A DNA stretch of 45,669 bases. It comes from JAVBQO01 sp031548885. Its GTDB lineage: Bacteria > Patescibacteriota > Saccharimonadia > Saccharimonadales > Saccharimonadaceae. The number at the start of each line of letters is the position of its first letter. Position 1 is the stretch's first letter. Below the pieces are notes generated by a model. It saw only the letters and a program-made list of their open reading frames with translations, was not told where the DNA came from and did no database searches. A program made the translations under genes and the position numbers. Positions 8,703-16,470 of the stretch are shown in pieces. The stretch spans positions 1-45,669 of the forward strand of contig JAVBQO010000007.1 of assembly GCA_031548885.1 (NCBI GenBank), in the 5' to 3' direction.

Positions 8703-8731
8703 ATTATATCAAATAGTTCGGATTATGTCAA
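8703..8731 (-). promoter_or_regulatory. Consensus promoter for the 28-aa small gene
   Basis: -35 TTGACA (8726-8731), 17-base spacer, -10 TATAAT (8703-8708) preceded by TGA (extended -10). This is the best-matching promoter in the window. Confidence 0.85.
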
Positions 8732-8915
8732 GTTCTGAATCATCGCAGAATATATCATAACCGATATACAAATCTGTGAAATCACGAAAAATATATGTGG
8801 AAAAGTGTTGCGAAAAAGTGGAAAATTCATATTCTGCTCTATGCGAAAATGATCCTTGATATACAATGAGCTTAGACAAATATAACGGGCCGCAAGGTGA
8901 GGAGAGGGCGAGAGG

Positions 8916-9461
8916 ATGCAAAAAGAGAAAAAAGGTTTCGGTGTGATTGAGGTGGTGCTCGTAATTGTTATTGTTGGGTTGCTCGGTGTGATTGGTTGGA
9001 TGCTATATGACAAGCAGCAGGACCACACCGACAGCACGGCGAATTCTGCGCAACAAGTCGAACAAAGTGAAACTGTGCCGGCTGTTGTGGAGCTTCAGTA
9101 TACGCTCGATAATGCCGTCGGCGATATAAACAAAACTTTGGCGAGCCAGAGTTGTGACGGCAGTGGTGCTGGACAGGTCGTGAAAGCTGATTTCAATGTG
9201 GTTGACGGCACTGCTCCATTCGACTATCAGGGTGGAAAAAGCATTATCAATAATGATTTGACCTTTGCGTTCACGCAGTACGGGTGCGGCTCGCAGGGCA
9301 GCGTCGGATTGCTAAAAAAGACCGACGCCGGCTGGGTGCTTGTTAGCGAGAACGCGCGTATTTATCCGCTGTGCACAGAGGTAAGAGGACAAGGTTTCCC
9401 CGTATCTGTTGTCGATAAGTGCTACGCAGATGACAACGCCGCGGACCCAGAGGCGATATAG
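8916..9461 (+). CDS. Type IV prepilin-like protein
   Basis: 181 aa. The N-terminus MQKEKKG|FGVIEV followed by a 20-residue hydrophobic helix is a class III prepilin signal: PilD-type cleavage after Gly7 and Glu at +5. The rest is a soluble, probably periplasmic or extracellular domain with five cysteines, without a recognised family. GAGGAGAGG and GAGG precede the ATG. The gene stands alone between the 28-aa gene and the tRNA-Val pair. Type IV pili in Saccharibacteria serve host attachment, twitching and probably DNA uptake, which fits the ComM gene elsewhere in the window. Major or minor pilin cannot be decided. Confidence 0.82.
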   Translation: MQKEKKGFGVIEVVLVIVIVGLLGVIGWMLYDKQQDHTDSTANSAQQVEQSETVPAVVELQYTLDNAVGDINKTLASQSCDGSGAGQVVKADFNVVDGTAPFDYQGGKSIINNDLTFAFTQYGCGSQGSVGLLKKTDAGWVLVSENARIYPLCTEVRGQGFPVSVVDKCYADDNAADPEAI

Positions 9462-9503
9462 CGCCAAAGACAAACGCATTTGGGCGTTTCCGTTCATCAA
9501 CAA

Positions 9504-9532
9504 CAACGCGACAGGCGATATCTGTCGCGTTG
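9504..9532. terminator. Stem-loop after the prepilin gene
   Basis: Perfect 11-bp inverted repeat CAACGCGACAG/CTGTCGCGTTG with a 7-base loop, lying between the prepilin gene and the minus-strand tRNA-Val. It probably terminates one or both; U-tracts are poor. Confidence 0.55.
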
Positions 9533-9565
9533 TGATTTTGGCAACTTTTTCAAAAAATCTAATCC

Positions 9566-9642
9566 TGGTGGGTTGTGAGGGACTCGAACCCCCGGCCCTC
9601 TCGGTGTAAACGAGATGCTCTAGCCAACTGAGCTAACAACCC
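9566..9642 (-). tRNA. tRNA-Val (anticodon TAC)
   Basis: Acceptor GGGTTGT/ACAACCC, anticodon stem TCTCG/CGAGA with loop TTTACAC (TAC), T-loop TTCGAGT, CCA encoded. A TAAAAT -10 box lies 9 bases upstream (9652-9657, minus). Confidence 0.95.
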
Positions 9643-9651
9643 ATTCCAAAT

Positions 9652-9657
9652 ATTTTA
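9652..9657 (-). promoter_or_regulatory. -10 box for tRNA-Val(TAC)
   Basis: TAAAAT on the minus strand, then TTTGGAATG up to the tRNA. The same TTTGGAATG occurs upstream of the neighbouring tRNA-Val(GAC). Confidence 0.4.
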
Positions 9658-9670
9658 GCAGAGAAAAGGC

Positions 9671-9698
9671 AAAAATAAAACGACCAGTTTCCTGATCG
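9671..9698 (-). terminator. Terminator of tRNA-Val(GAC)
   Basis: CGATCAG-GAAA-CTGGTCG hairpin followed on the minus strand by TTTTATTTTT. It separates the two tRNA-Val genes into two transcription units. Confidence 0.8.
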
Positions 9699-9706
9699 AT
9701 TTATTC

Positions 9707-9783
9707 TGGTGGGTCGACAGGGGCTCGAACCCCGGACCTCGTCCACGTCAAGGACGCGCTCTAGCCAACTGAGCTACCGACCC
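9707..9783 (-). tRNA. tRNA-Val (anticodon GAC)
   Basis: Acceptor GGGTCGG/TCGACCC (one G-U), anticodon stem CGTCC/GGACG with loop TTGACGT (GAC), T-loop TTCGAGC, CCA encoded. Together with the TAC isoacceptor it reads all valine codons. Confidence 0.93.
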
Positions 9784-9880
9784 ACATTGTGACTTTCATT
9801 CCAAACTAGATTTGGATCCATGCGATTTTCGCAATACGACGATTTTAGCAAAAACAGCGGTCGTGCGCAAGTCCGCATTT

Positions 9881-9900
9881 CGCAAAAGTGATTTTCACAA
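9881..9900. repeat. Copy 1 of a 20-bp repeat around a small gene
   Basis: CGCAAAAGTGATTTTCACAA, with a GTGA/TCAC palindromic core. It matches 19/20 with 10250-10269. The two copies bracket the 62-aa minus-strand gene. Confidence 0.6.
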
Positions 9901-9958
9901 ACCAAACCGCCAAAATATTTCACAATTTGGTTTGCGAGGACAGAGAAGGGTTTAGCGT

Positions 9959-9989
9959 GTGCGGCGAGACATGCATCGTCTCGCCGCAC
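9959..9989 (-). terminator. Strong stem-loop after the 62-aa small gene
   Basis: Perfect 12-bp stem GTGCGGCGAGAC/GTCTCGCCGCAC with a 7-base loop, starting 5 bases past the stop codon at 9995. There is no U-tract on the minus strand, so it may act as a 3' stabilising hairpin instead of an intrinsic terminator. Confidence 0.55.
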
Positions 9990-9994
9990 GCTGG

Positions 9995-10183
9995 CTACAT
10001 TTCTGCTTCGAAAAGCGCAATAGCCAACTTGCAGCCGGCGTCGGTCCGCCCCATATCGCAGAGACGCCGAATCGCTTCGGCCTTTTCCGTGCTAGTCGGT
10101 TCGACCCCAGGGCGTGCCTGCGGCATGCCTTCAGGGTTGATCGCGAGTCCGATCAGGAAATCTGCAACACTCTGGCGAATCAT
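9995..10183 (-). CDS. 62-residue small protein of unknown function
   Basis: 62 aa: MIRQSVADFLIGLAINPEG at the N-terminus, a Pro-rich middle, then a helical segment STEKAEAIRRLCDMGRTDAG and KLAIALFEAEM. AGAGGAG lies 5 bases before the ATG, and a consensus promoter (-35 TTGACA, 17-base spacer, TATGTA) lies about 100 bases upstream. The approximately 95-base leader contains one of two near-identical 20-bp repeats with a GTGA/TCAC core. A 12-bp hairpin follows the stop. Plus-strand frames over the same DNA have neither ribosome site nor promoter. No family recognised. Confidence 0.7.
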   Translation of the reverse strand: MIRQSVADFLIGLAINPEGMPQARPGVEPTSTEKAEAIRRLCDMGRTDAGCKLAIALFEAEM

Positions 10184-10249
10184 CTTATCTCCTCTGTCCG
10201 GATTGGTGCCAATCGCGATTTGCGAAAGGCAAAGAGCGGCTCCTCACAT

Positions 10250-10269
10250 CGCGAAAGTGATTTTCACAA
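10250..10269. repeat. Copy 2 of the 20-bp repeat, in the small gene's leader
   Basis: CGCGAAAGTGATTTTCACAA, 19/20 identical to 9881-9900. It lies just downstream of the transcription start expected for the 62-aa gene, a position suited to an operator. Confidence 0.6.
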
Positions 10270-10283
10270 CGTTGAAGCTGATA

Positions 10284-10312
10284 TACATATCAATTTATGG
10301 CAAAAATGTCAA
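10284..10312 (-). promoter_or_regulatory. Promoter of the 62-aa small gene
   Basis: -35 TTGACA (10307-10312), 17-base spacer, -10 TATGTA (10284-10289) on the minus strand. Confidence 0.7.
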
Positions 10313-10383
10313 GTGTAAAAATCTTACCGTAATAGAATAAAATTCGCGAAAATGCTAAAATAAACCCAAATCTAGGAGAAATT

Positions 10384-12234
10384 ATGACCAACCAAAACGA
10401 CCCCGAAAATCTATTCGCAATGCGCCACAGCCTCGCGCACATCATGGCGGACGCCGTTACGCATCTGTGGCCGGACGCGAAATTGGGCGTCGGACCGGTG
10501 GTGGAAAACGGGTTTTATTACGATATTGATCTGGGTGAGACGAAACTTTCCGAATCTGATTTCAAAAAAATCGAAAAGGAAATGCGCCGAATCATCAATC
10601 AAAAACAGGATTTCGTGCGATCGGAAAAATCGATCGATGACGCGATCGCGTGGGCGGATGCCGCGAAACAACCGTACAAAACGGAATTATTGAACGATTT
10701 GAAGCGCGCCGGCACGACGATTGCGAAAGATTTGGATGCGGCGGAACTGGGTTTGCCGTCCGACGATTCGGCGATCGAAACCGTGTCGTTTTACACGAAC
10801 GGCGATTTCACGGATTTGTGTCGCGGGCCGCACGTTGCGAATACAACAGAGGTCGGTGCGTTCAAAATCATGCGCGTCGCCGGCGCGTATTGGCGCGGCA
10901 ACGAAAACAATCCGCAAATGCAGCGGTTGTACGGCGTGGCGTTCGCAACGAAAGACGAATTGGACGAATATTTGCAACGGTTGGAGGAAGCGAAGAAGCG
11001 CGATCATCGCAAACTTGGGCGCGAACTTGATCTATTCGGGTTTAGCGATTTGGTCGGCGCAGGCTTGCCAATTTTCACGCCGCGCGGGACGGTTTTGCGC
11101 GAAGAACTGAGCAGATATTCGAACGAATTGCGCGAAAATTACGGTTTCGCAAAAGTTTGGACGCCGCACATCACGAAACATGAATTGTACGAAAAATCGG
11201 GGCATTGGGCGAAATTTGGCGACGAATTGTTTTTGGTGAAATCGCAGGAAACTAGCGACCAATTTGTGATGAAGCCGATGAATTGTCCGCATCACACGCG
11301 GATTTATGCTTCGCAAAGTCGTTCGTATCGCGATTTGCCGATCCGTTATTTGGAAACGACGACGGATTATCGCGATGAAAAATCGGGGGAATTGGGCGGA
11401 CTTTCGCGCGTTCGGGCTTTGACACAGGATGATTCGCACGTTTTCGCACGACCGGATCAAATCGAAGACGAGATCGAGAATTTGTTGAACGCGGCGGGCG
11501 AATTGTACCGCACGGTCGACATGAAATTGCGCGTTCGCCTCAGTTATCGCGACGATTCGGATGCATATCTGGGCAATCGCGAATTGTGGGATTCGGCGCA
11601 AAAACAATTGCGAAACGCTGTTGAAAAGGCTGGTTTGGACTTTTTTGAACAAGACGGCGAAGCGGCGTTTTACGGTCCGAAAATCGATTTCATGGCGACG
11701 GACGCGATCGGCCGCGAACACCAAGTCGCGACGGTGCAATTGGATTTCGTGCAGCCGGAACGATTCGAATTGGAATATTCGGGCGATGACGGGTCCGCGC
11801 AAATGCCAGTGATGATTCACTGTGCGTTATTGGGGTCGATCGAACGATTTTTGTCGGTATTTATCGAACATACGGCGGGCAAGTTTCCGATTTGGTGCGC
11901 GCCGGAACAATTGCGAATTATTTTGGTGAATGATGACGAATCTTTGCGAAAGTTTGCCGGTGACGTCATGACGGCTGGACGGGAAAACGGTTTGCGGGTA
12001 ACGCTGGACGACTCGAACAATTCCGTCGGCAAAAAGATCCGAAACTGCGAAACTGCGAAAGTTCCGTATTCGGTGGTGTTGGGTGAAAGGGAGGTAGAAT
12101 CCGGTAAACTGCCGCTGCGCGTGCGAGGTGATTTGGCGGTTGATGGCCGTCCTGCGAATGACTTTACGCCGGAACAATTGATGAAATCGATTGCGAATGA
12201 AGCTCGCGCGAGAGTGAGTAAGTCGTCATTGTAA
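10384..12234 (+). CDS. thrS: Threonine--tRNA ligase, lacking the TGS domain
   Basis: 616 aa class II synthetase charging tRNA-Thr. The protein begins directly with the editing domain: HSLAHIMADA (HxxxH) near residue 17 and CRGPH near 147 are the zinc/editing residues that remove mischarged serine. The N-terminal TGS domain of longer orthologues (about 640 aa) is missing. The catalytic core contains NCPHH with zinc ligand Cys301, class II motif 2 around RYLETTTDYRDEKSGEL, and motif 3 near the C-terminus of the core, followed by the anticodon-binding domain (about 515-610). AGGAG lies 7 bases before the ATG, and TAAAAT about 30 bases upstream is a possible -10. It may be followed by readthrough into the HAD gene 10 bases downstream. 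Confidence 0.95.
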   Translation: MTNQNDPENLFAMRHSLAHIMADAVTHLWPDAKLGVGPVVENGFYYDIDLGETKLSESDFKKIEKEMRRIINQKQDFVRSEKSIDDAIAWADAAKQPYKTELLNDLKRAGTTIAKDLDAAELGLPSDDSAIETVSFYTNGDFTDLCRGPHVANTTEVGAFKIMRVAGAYWRGNENNPQMQRLYGVAFATKDELDEYLQRLEEAKKRDHRKLGRELDLFGFSDLVGAGLPIFTPRGTVLREELSRYSNELRENYGFAKVWTPHITKHELYEKSGHWAKFGDELFLVKSQETSDQFVMKPMNCPHHTRIYASQSRSYRDLPIRYLETTTDYRDEKSGELGGLSRVRALTQDDSHVFARPDQIEDEIENLLNAAGELYRTVDMKLRVRLSYRDDSDAYLGNRELWDSAQKQLRNAVEKAGLDFFEQDGEAAFYGPKIDFMATDAIGREHQVATVQLDFVQPERFELEYSGDDGSAQMPVMIHCALLGSIERFLSVFIEHTAGKFPIWCAPEQLRIILVNDDESLRKFAGDVMTAGRENGLRVTLDDSNNSVGKKIRNCETAKVPYSVVLGEREVESGKLPLRVRGDLAVDGRPANDFTPEQLMKSIANEARARVSKSSL

Positions 12235-12244
12235 AGGAGTATAT

Positions 12245-12820
12245 GTGAAAAAACCAATTATTGCAATCGACGTCGACGATACTTTGGCGCAGCATTTGGA
12301 CCTGCGAAAACTTGGTTTGAACACTGATGCTGCGGACGTTTACAAAATGGATTGGTCAAAAATGCTGGCTGATCCGGCGCAGATTTCGCAACTGTTGACG
12401 AAGGCGACTGAGGTATTTCGCGACTTGTCGCCCATGGAAGGCGCATCGGAAGTGCTTCAGGAGTTGCACTCAGAATATGATTTTATCGTGATGACGGCGC
12501 GGCCGGAACGGCTGCGTGATGTGACCGAAAATTGGATCGATGCAAATTTCCCAAATATTTTTGCGAAAAAGTTTTTTAGCGATTCATCGAAATGGTCGGG
12601 CGGCAACGAAATGAAAACTGGCTTAGCCCGGGTGAAGGCCGAAATTTGTCAGCGCGAAGGTGCGGCATACTTGATTGACGATCAATTGGTGAATTGCGAA
12701 GCGGTTGCAAAAGTTGGTGTGCGACCAGTGTTATTTGGCGGCTTTGTGAGCGAGATTCCGGATGGGTTACTGCACGTTCGATCGTGGGCTGGTGTTGCGG
12801 AGATTCTGGAGCGCGAATGA
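12245..12820 (+). CDS. HAD-superfamily 5'-nucleotidase-like phosphatase
   Basis: 191 aa from a GTG start preceded by AAAGGAG. Motif I is DVDDT at residues 9-13 (nucleophile Asp9, acid Asp11), motif II is MTARPERL near 86, a conserved Lys lies around KTGLARVK, and motif III is LIDDQLVN near 141. The layout resembles the 5'(3')-deoxyribonucleotidase (NT5C) branch, which removes phosphate from (deoxy)nucleoside monophosphates; the substrate here is inferred. Its stop overlaps the ATG of the alkyltransferase-like gene (ATGA), so the two are co-translated. Confidence 0.8.
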   Translation: MKKPIIAIDVDDTLAQHLDLRKLGLNTDAADVYKMDWSKMLADPAQISQLLTKATEVFRDLSPMEGASEVLQELHSEYDFIVMTARPERLRDVTENWIDANFPNIFAKKFFSDSSKWSGGNEMKTGLARVKAEICQREGAAYLIDDQLVNCEAVAKVGVRPVLFGGFVSEIPDGLLHVRSWAGVAEILERE

Positions 12821-13167
12821 ACGACGGCGAATTTCGTGATCGGGTTTACGCGTTGGTTTCGCAAATCCCAGAGGGGCGTTTGATGACATACGGTGATATC
12901 GCGACACTGTGCGGTAGTCCAAACGCTGCCCGCATGGTTGGCGGAATAGCGCATTTTGGTCCGATGGAATTGCCGTGGCACCGCGTCGTGAATCGATTCG
13001 GCGGCCTAGCGGCGGGGTATTATGGTGGGAAATTGGGTCATCAGCAGGTTCTGGAGCAAGAGGGTTTCGAAGTCGAAGATTTCGTGATTGTTGACTTTGC
13101 GAAGCGGCGATGGTTGCCTGATGCGTTGGCGACGGACTTTTCACCATTTAACGATGGCGCCAAATAG
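12817..13167 (+). CDS. Alkyltransferase-like DNA-repair protein (Atl)
   Basis: 116 aa. This is the DNA-binding domain of the O6-methylguanine methyltransferase family, with the helix-turn-helix RLMTYGDIATLCGSPNAARMVG. The active-site PCHR of MGMT is replaced by PWHRV at 53-57, with Trp54 in place of the acceptor Cys. That is the defining change of Atl proteins, which bind O6-alkylguanine and recruit nucleotide excision repair instead of repairing directly. The start ATG overlaps the HAD stop (ATGA); an upstream in-frame extension of 41 codons lies inside the HAD gene and is rejected. miaA follows after 2 bases. Confidence 0.9.
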   Translation: MNDGEFRDRVYALVSQIPEGRLMTYGDIATLCGSPNAARMVGGIAHFGPMELPWHRVVNRFGGLAAGYYGGKLGHQQVLEQEGFEVEDFVIVDFAKRRWLPDALATDFSPFNDGAK

Positions 13168-13169
13168 GC

Positions 13170-14036
13170 GTGGTAAATCAAAAACCACTAATTGCAATTG
13201 TCGGTCCGACAGCCAGTGGCAAAACTGGCTTGGCGATTCGGCTTGCGAAAAAAATTAACGGCGCAATTATTTGTGCAGATTCGCGCACGGTTTATCGCGG
13301 AATGAACATCGGAACCGCGAAGCCGACAAATGATGAAATGGGCGGCGTAGCGCACTATATGTTAGATTTGGTTGAGCCAAACGACGCGTTTACGTTGTAT
13401 GATTTTCAACGATTGGTGAACAAGTATATTCATGAAATTCGTGGAAAAGGTCAAGTACCATTTTTGGTCGGCGGATCGGGCATGTATATTGATAGCATTC
13501 TGTTCGATTATCAATTGGGTGACGAACCGGATAAACTTTTGCGCCAGAAGTTGGATAAAATGAATAACACAGATCTGTTATCGTTGATAAAAGAGCAACA
13601 CACCGAAGTACCAATTAATTATGACAACAGGCGGCATTTGATACGTGCGATTGAGCAAGGCGGAGTAAATAAAAACCGACGAAAATCTATTATCAATAAC
13701 GCTTATGTTGTGGGAATCTCAACTGACAAAAATGTTATTGAACAGCGAATTCGCGATCGGGTAAATATAATGCTGGACGCAGGATTTGTCGACGAAGTTC
13801 GAAATTTGGTAGAAAAATATGGTGATCAAGAGCCATTTCGTAATAATCTTTATGGTGAAGTTCAGAAATATTTGCGAAACGAGCTGACGTATGACGAACT
13901 AATTGAGCGCATGGTAATTGTTGATCGTCAGCTTGCGAAAAAACAAATGACGTGGTTTCGACGGAACGAACAGATTGAATGGTTGAATATTGACGCGGCA
14001 GAAAAGCGGATTTCGCAAATCTTGATATCATCATAA
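13170..14036 (+). CDS. miaA: tRNA dimethylallyltransferase
   Basis: 288 aa from a GTG start 2 bases after the preceding stop. P-loop GPTASGKT at residues 12-19, then ADSRTVYRGMNIGTAKP (usually DSMQVYRGMDIGTAKP), and VGGSGMYIDSIL for prenyl-substrate binding. The KKQMTWFRRN block near 255 matches the conserved KRQxTWFR motif. It adds a dimethylallyl group to A37 of tRNAs reading UNN codons. The protein is slightly shorter than the usual 300-315 aa. It forms an operon with the Atl and HAD genes. Confidence 0.95.
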   Translation: MVNQKPLIAIVGPTASGKTGLAIRLAKKINGAIICADSRTVYRGMNIGTAKPTNDEMGGVAHYMLDLVEPNDAFTLYDFQRLVNKYIHEIRGKGQVPFLVGGSGMYIDSILFDYQLGDEPDKLLRQKLDKMNNTDLLSLIKEQHTEVPINYDNRRHLIRAIEQGGVNKNRRKSIINNAYVVGISTDKNVIEQRIRDRVNIMLDAGFVDEVRNLVEKYGDQEPFRNNLYGEVQKYLRNELTYDELIERMVIVDRQLAKKQMTWFRRNEQIEWLNIDAAEKRISQILISS

Positions 14037-14061
14037 ACTGGATGACAGCCGCAAATCCCTG

Positions 14062-14070
14062 TGCTATAAT
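14062..14070 (+). promoter_or_regulatory. Extended -10 promoter
   Basis: TGCTATAAT, 18 bases before the ATG at 14089. The predicted leader is about 12 bases. Confidence 0.65.
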
Positions 14071-14088
14071 CTGGTTCAGGTAGAGCAT

Positions 14089-14682
14089 ATGATTGACGCA
14101 TTATTTGGTTCAAAAACTAGGGTAAAGTTGCTGCATCTGTTCCTGAATAATCCAGGACGATCATTTTACGTGCGCGAAATCACGCGAAAAATTGACGAAC
14201 AAATTAACTCGGTGCGGCGCGAACTGGCGAATATGCTGAACGTTGGCATCATCAAAAGCGACAGCTCAAACAATCGCTTGTATTACGAAGTCGACCAAAG
14301 TTACGCGTTCTACAAACCGCTCCGCGAGATTTTCGCGGACACAGCATATTCAACTGACATGACGCCAGTGGAATCAAATGATTGGCAGCGAAAATTCAAA
14401 ATGCTGGGCGATACGCGCATCGTGATTTTCGCGGGTAAATTGGTTCACGGATCGGATAGCGATATTGATCTGTTGGTGGCGGGCGATGTTAGCAAGATCA
14501 AACTTAAAAATCTGGTAAAGGCGCTCGAGAAAGAAGAGGGTAGCGGTGTCACGTTCACGTCGATGTCATACGAAGATTTCTACTATCGTCTAAGCGTGCG
14601 CGATCAATTCGTCAGTGATATACTGGGCGCGAAACATTCGGTAATTGTTGATACAGAAAACGTTCTGGAACAGCCAAAATAG
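14089..14682 (+). CDS. Winged-helix protein with nucleotidyltransferase-like domain
   Basis: 197 aa. The N-terminal winged helix (residues 1-80) includes SRVKLL-type entry FGSKTRVKLLHLFLNN and the recognition region VREITRKIDEQINSVRREL. The C-terminal half has a minimal nucleotidyltransferase fold with GSDSDIDLLV at about 123-132 (the usual GSxxxGxxxxxSDIDL motif, shortened). The combination suggests a transcription factor or a toxin/antitoxin-like MNT protein; no HEPN partner lies nearby. It is followed after 10 bases by the MBL-fold gene, probably in one operon. Confidence 0.7.
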   Translation: MIDALFGSKTRVKLLHLFLNNPGRSFYVREITRKIDEQINSVRRELANMLNVGIIKSDSSNNRLYYEVDQSYAFYKPLREIFADTAYSTDMTPVESNDWQRKFKMLGDTRIVIFAGKLVHGSDSDIDLLVAGDVSKIKLKNLVKALEKEEGSGVTFTSMSYEDFYYRLSVRDQFVSDILGAKHSVIVDTENVLEQPK

Positions 14683-14692
14683 GAGGATAAGC

Positions 14693-15313
14693 ATGGAAAT
14701 CGAATACAAAGGTGCGAATTGCGTCGTTATCAAAACGAAAAAAGCAACAGTCGTTGTCGATCCAACATCAAATGTTTCAGCGCGTGAGGCAGATAGCAAA
14801 GACGCTGTAATTTTGGCAACACAAGAAGAATTCGTACCTGCGAAAACAGCCGGATTTATCGTCGATATGCCGGGCGAATATGAAATTGGCGATGTATCGC
14901 TACGCGGTATCGCTGCGAAAAAACACATCGATCCAGATGGCAAAAACGCCACGATGTACCGCATGGAGTTTGGTGGCGTGCGTTTCGCAATCGTTGGGCA
15001 CACCGACGCGCCGATTAGCGATGACGATTTGGAATCGATAGGTGTTGTAGATATCGCAATAATTCCGGTTGGCGGCGGTGGCTACACGTTGGATTCGCGT
15101 GATGCGGCGACGATTGCGCGGCAGCTTTCGCCAAAAGCGGTTATTCCAACGCACTTCGCCGACAAAGCGATTAAATATGAAGTTCCGCAAGACGAAGTCG
15201 ACACATTCATCAAAGAAATGGGCGGCGTGCACGAAAAAATGTCGAGTTTCAAGATCAAAAACGGCTCGCTGCCGGAAACTCTGACGGTTTGCGAAATCAC
15301 GCGCAGCGCTTGA
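14693..15313 (+). CDS. MBL-fold hydrolase-like protein with a degenerate metal site
   Basis: 206 aa from an ATG preceded by AGGAGG, 10 bases after the upstream stop. The pattern is that of the UlaG/YtkL-type beta-lactamase fold (short strands, DMPGEYEIGDVSLRGI, VIPTHF near the end). The metal-binding HxHxDH expected after DAVILAT is absent (TQEEFV is found there). Only HTD and the late THF histidines remain, so catalysis may be lost or use a different site. Cytosolic; substrate unknown. Confidence 0.72.
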   Translation: MEIEYKGANCVVIKTKKATVVVDPTSNVSAREADSKDAVILATQEEFVPAKTAGFIVDMPGEYEIGDVSLRGIAAKKHIDPDGKNATMYRMEFGGVRFAIVGHTDAPISDDDLESIGVVDIAIIPVGGGGYTLDSRDAATIARQLSPKAVIPTHFADKAIKYEVPQDEVDTFIKEMGGVHEKMSSFKIKNGSLPETLTVCEITRSA

Positions 15314-15319
15314 TATAGA

Positions 15320-15328
15320 TGATATAAT
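15320..15328 (+). promoter_or_regulatory. Extended -10 promoter, leaderless start
   Basis: TGATATAAT ends 6 bases before the ATG at 15335, so transcription should start at the start codon. Confidence 0.65.
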
Positions 15329-15334
15329 ACGGTT

Positions 15335-15991
15335 ATGTATTTCGAATCCAGGGTGGATGCTGGCGTGAAATTGGCCGAACAATTGATGCAGTTCAGATAC
15401 GAAAACGCGGTGGTCGTGGCGTTGAGTCGCGGCGCGGTGCGCGTTGGCTATCAAATTGCAGCCAATTTGCACTGCACGCTGACGGAGTTGCTGTCTGAAA
15501 CGGTCGAGATCGACGGCGAGAGTTTGGAATTTGCCACGGTGTTTCCGGGTGGCATAGTGGCGAAAAACGCCGAATTGTCGCAGTCCGAGCAGGAGTTCTA
15601 TTACGCTGAGCATTTCGGCACGATTGAAAACGACGTGCGCGAGGCGAACATGCGGTTAAATCGCCGATTGTTGGGCGACGGCGGCGATTTGAACCCGGAT
15701 CAACTGCGTGACCACACGGTCATTTTGGTTAGCGATGGCATGAAAAGCGGCACGATGCTTGAGGCCGCCATGGAATTTCTGAAACCAATTCGTACCACGC
15801 GTATTGTCGTGGCGACGCCGGTCGCCAGCGTCGAGGCAGTCGACAAAATGCACATTTTGGCTGACGAACTGCATGTGCTGAATGTGGCGTCGAACTTTAT
15901 TGACACCGATCATTATTATGATGCAAATGACGAGCCGACAGAGGAAGAAGCACGCGCTTTGATCGGTCACACGATTTTGGGTTGGCAATGA
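15335..15991 (+). CDS. Phosphoribosyltransferase-like protein
   Basis: 218 aa with a type I PRTase fold: VVALSRGAVRVGYQIA near residues 26-41 (PRPP loop region) and ILVSDGMKSGTMLEAAMEFL near 130. The PRPP signature usually reads VDDGxxTGxT; here the first acidic residue is Ser and the middle is MKSGTM, so activity is uncertain. Proteins of this type are often annotated as competence (ComF-like) or predicted PRTases. Transcribed from its own promoter as a leaderless mRNA. Confidence 0.7.
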   Translation: MYFESRVDAGVKLAEQLMQFRYENAVVVALSRGAVRVGYQIAANLHCTLTELLSETVEIDGESLEFATVFPGGIVAKNAELSQSEQEFYYAEHFGTIENDVREANMRLNRRLLGDGGDLNPDQLRDHTVILVSDGMKSGTMLEAAMEFLKPIRTTRIVVATPVASVEAVDKMHILADELHVLNVASNFIDTDHYYDANDEPTEEEARALIGHTILGWQ

Positions 15992-16113
15992 TTTTCGCAA
16001 ACTTACAAAAACTGAGTGAAAACCGCCTTGCTGTTCACATCGAAATCCGCTACAATATTTACAACACCACGAGTCATAGATAAAAGTTTATATTTAGGGG
16101 AAGTTGATTTGCC

Positions 16114-16422
16114 ATGCTGGACGTGTTTATCACATCGCGAGTTCGTCGCAAAATTATCGTTGTTTATGCGAAGTATCCGGATTTCAAGACGCACGTGCGC
16201 GGACTTGCGAAACTGATCAAGGAAGACCCAGGTAACATTCAGCGCGAATTGAAACGGTTGGAAAAATCGGGCTTTCTGATCAGCGAAAAAAAGGGTAACA
16301 CGAAAATTTATTCGACCAACAAAAATTTCCCGATTTTCAAAGAACTGCAAAATATTGTTATCAAATCACAGCAAATTCAGGCGAATACTAAACGCAGCCG
16401 CGGCAACAGTACTGACGTCTAG
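16114..16422 (+). CDS. Small winged-helix (ArsR-like) regulator
   Basis: 102 aa. The helix-turn-helix includes HVRGLAKLIKEDPGNIQRELKRLEKSGFL, followed by a wing with KKGNTKIYSTN. No sensor domain or metal-binding cysteines. AGGGGAAG lies 13 bases upstream of the ATG and TACAAT near 16052 is a possible -10. The targets are unknown. Its fold resembles the N-terminal half of the protein encoded at 14089. Confidence 0.75.
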   Translation: MLDVFITSRVRRKIIVVYAKYPDFKTHVRGLAKLIKEDPGNIQRELKRLEKSGFLISEKKGNTKIYSTNKNFPIFKELQNIVIKSQQIQANTKRSRGNSTDV

Positions 16423-16470
16423 CTGGTCCAATTGACTTGCAATAAAAATATATAAATCTACAATGGCGAC

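Noticed and set aside
8785..8805. TTTTCCACA-like DnaA box near the 28-aa gene
   Set aside because: Single weak match without clustering.
9888..10340. 150- and 119-codon plus-strand frames
   Set aside because: They overlap the better supported 62-aa minus-strand gene and lack start signals.
11032..11820. 262-codon frame on the minus strand
   Set aside because: Antisense of thrS with biased composition; no promoter or ribosome site.
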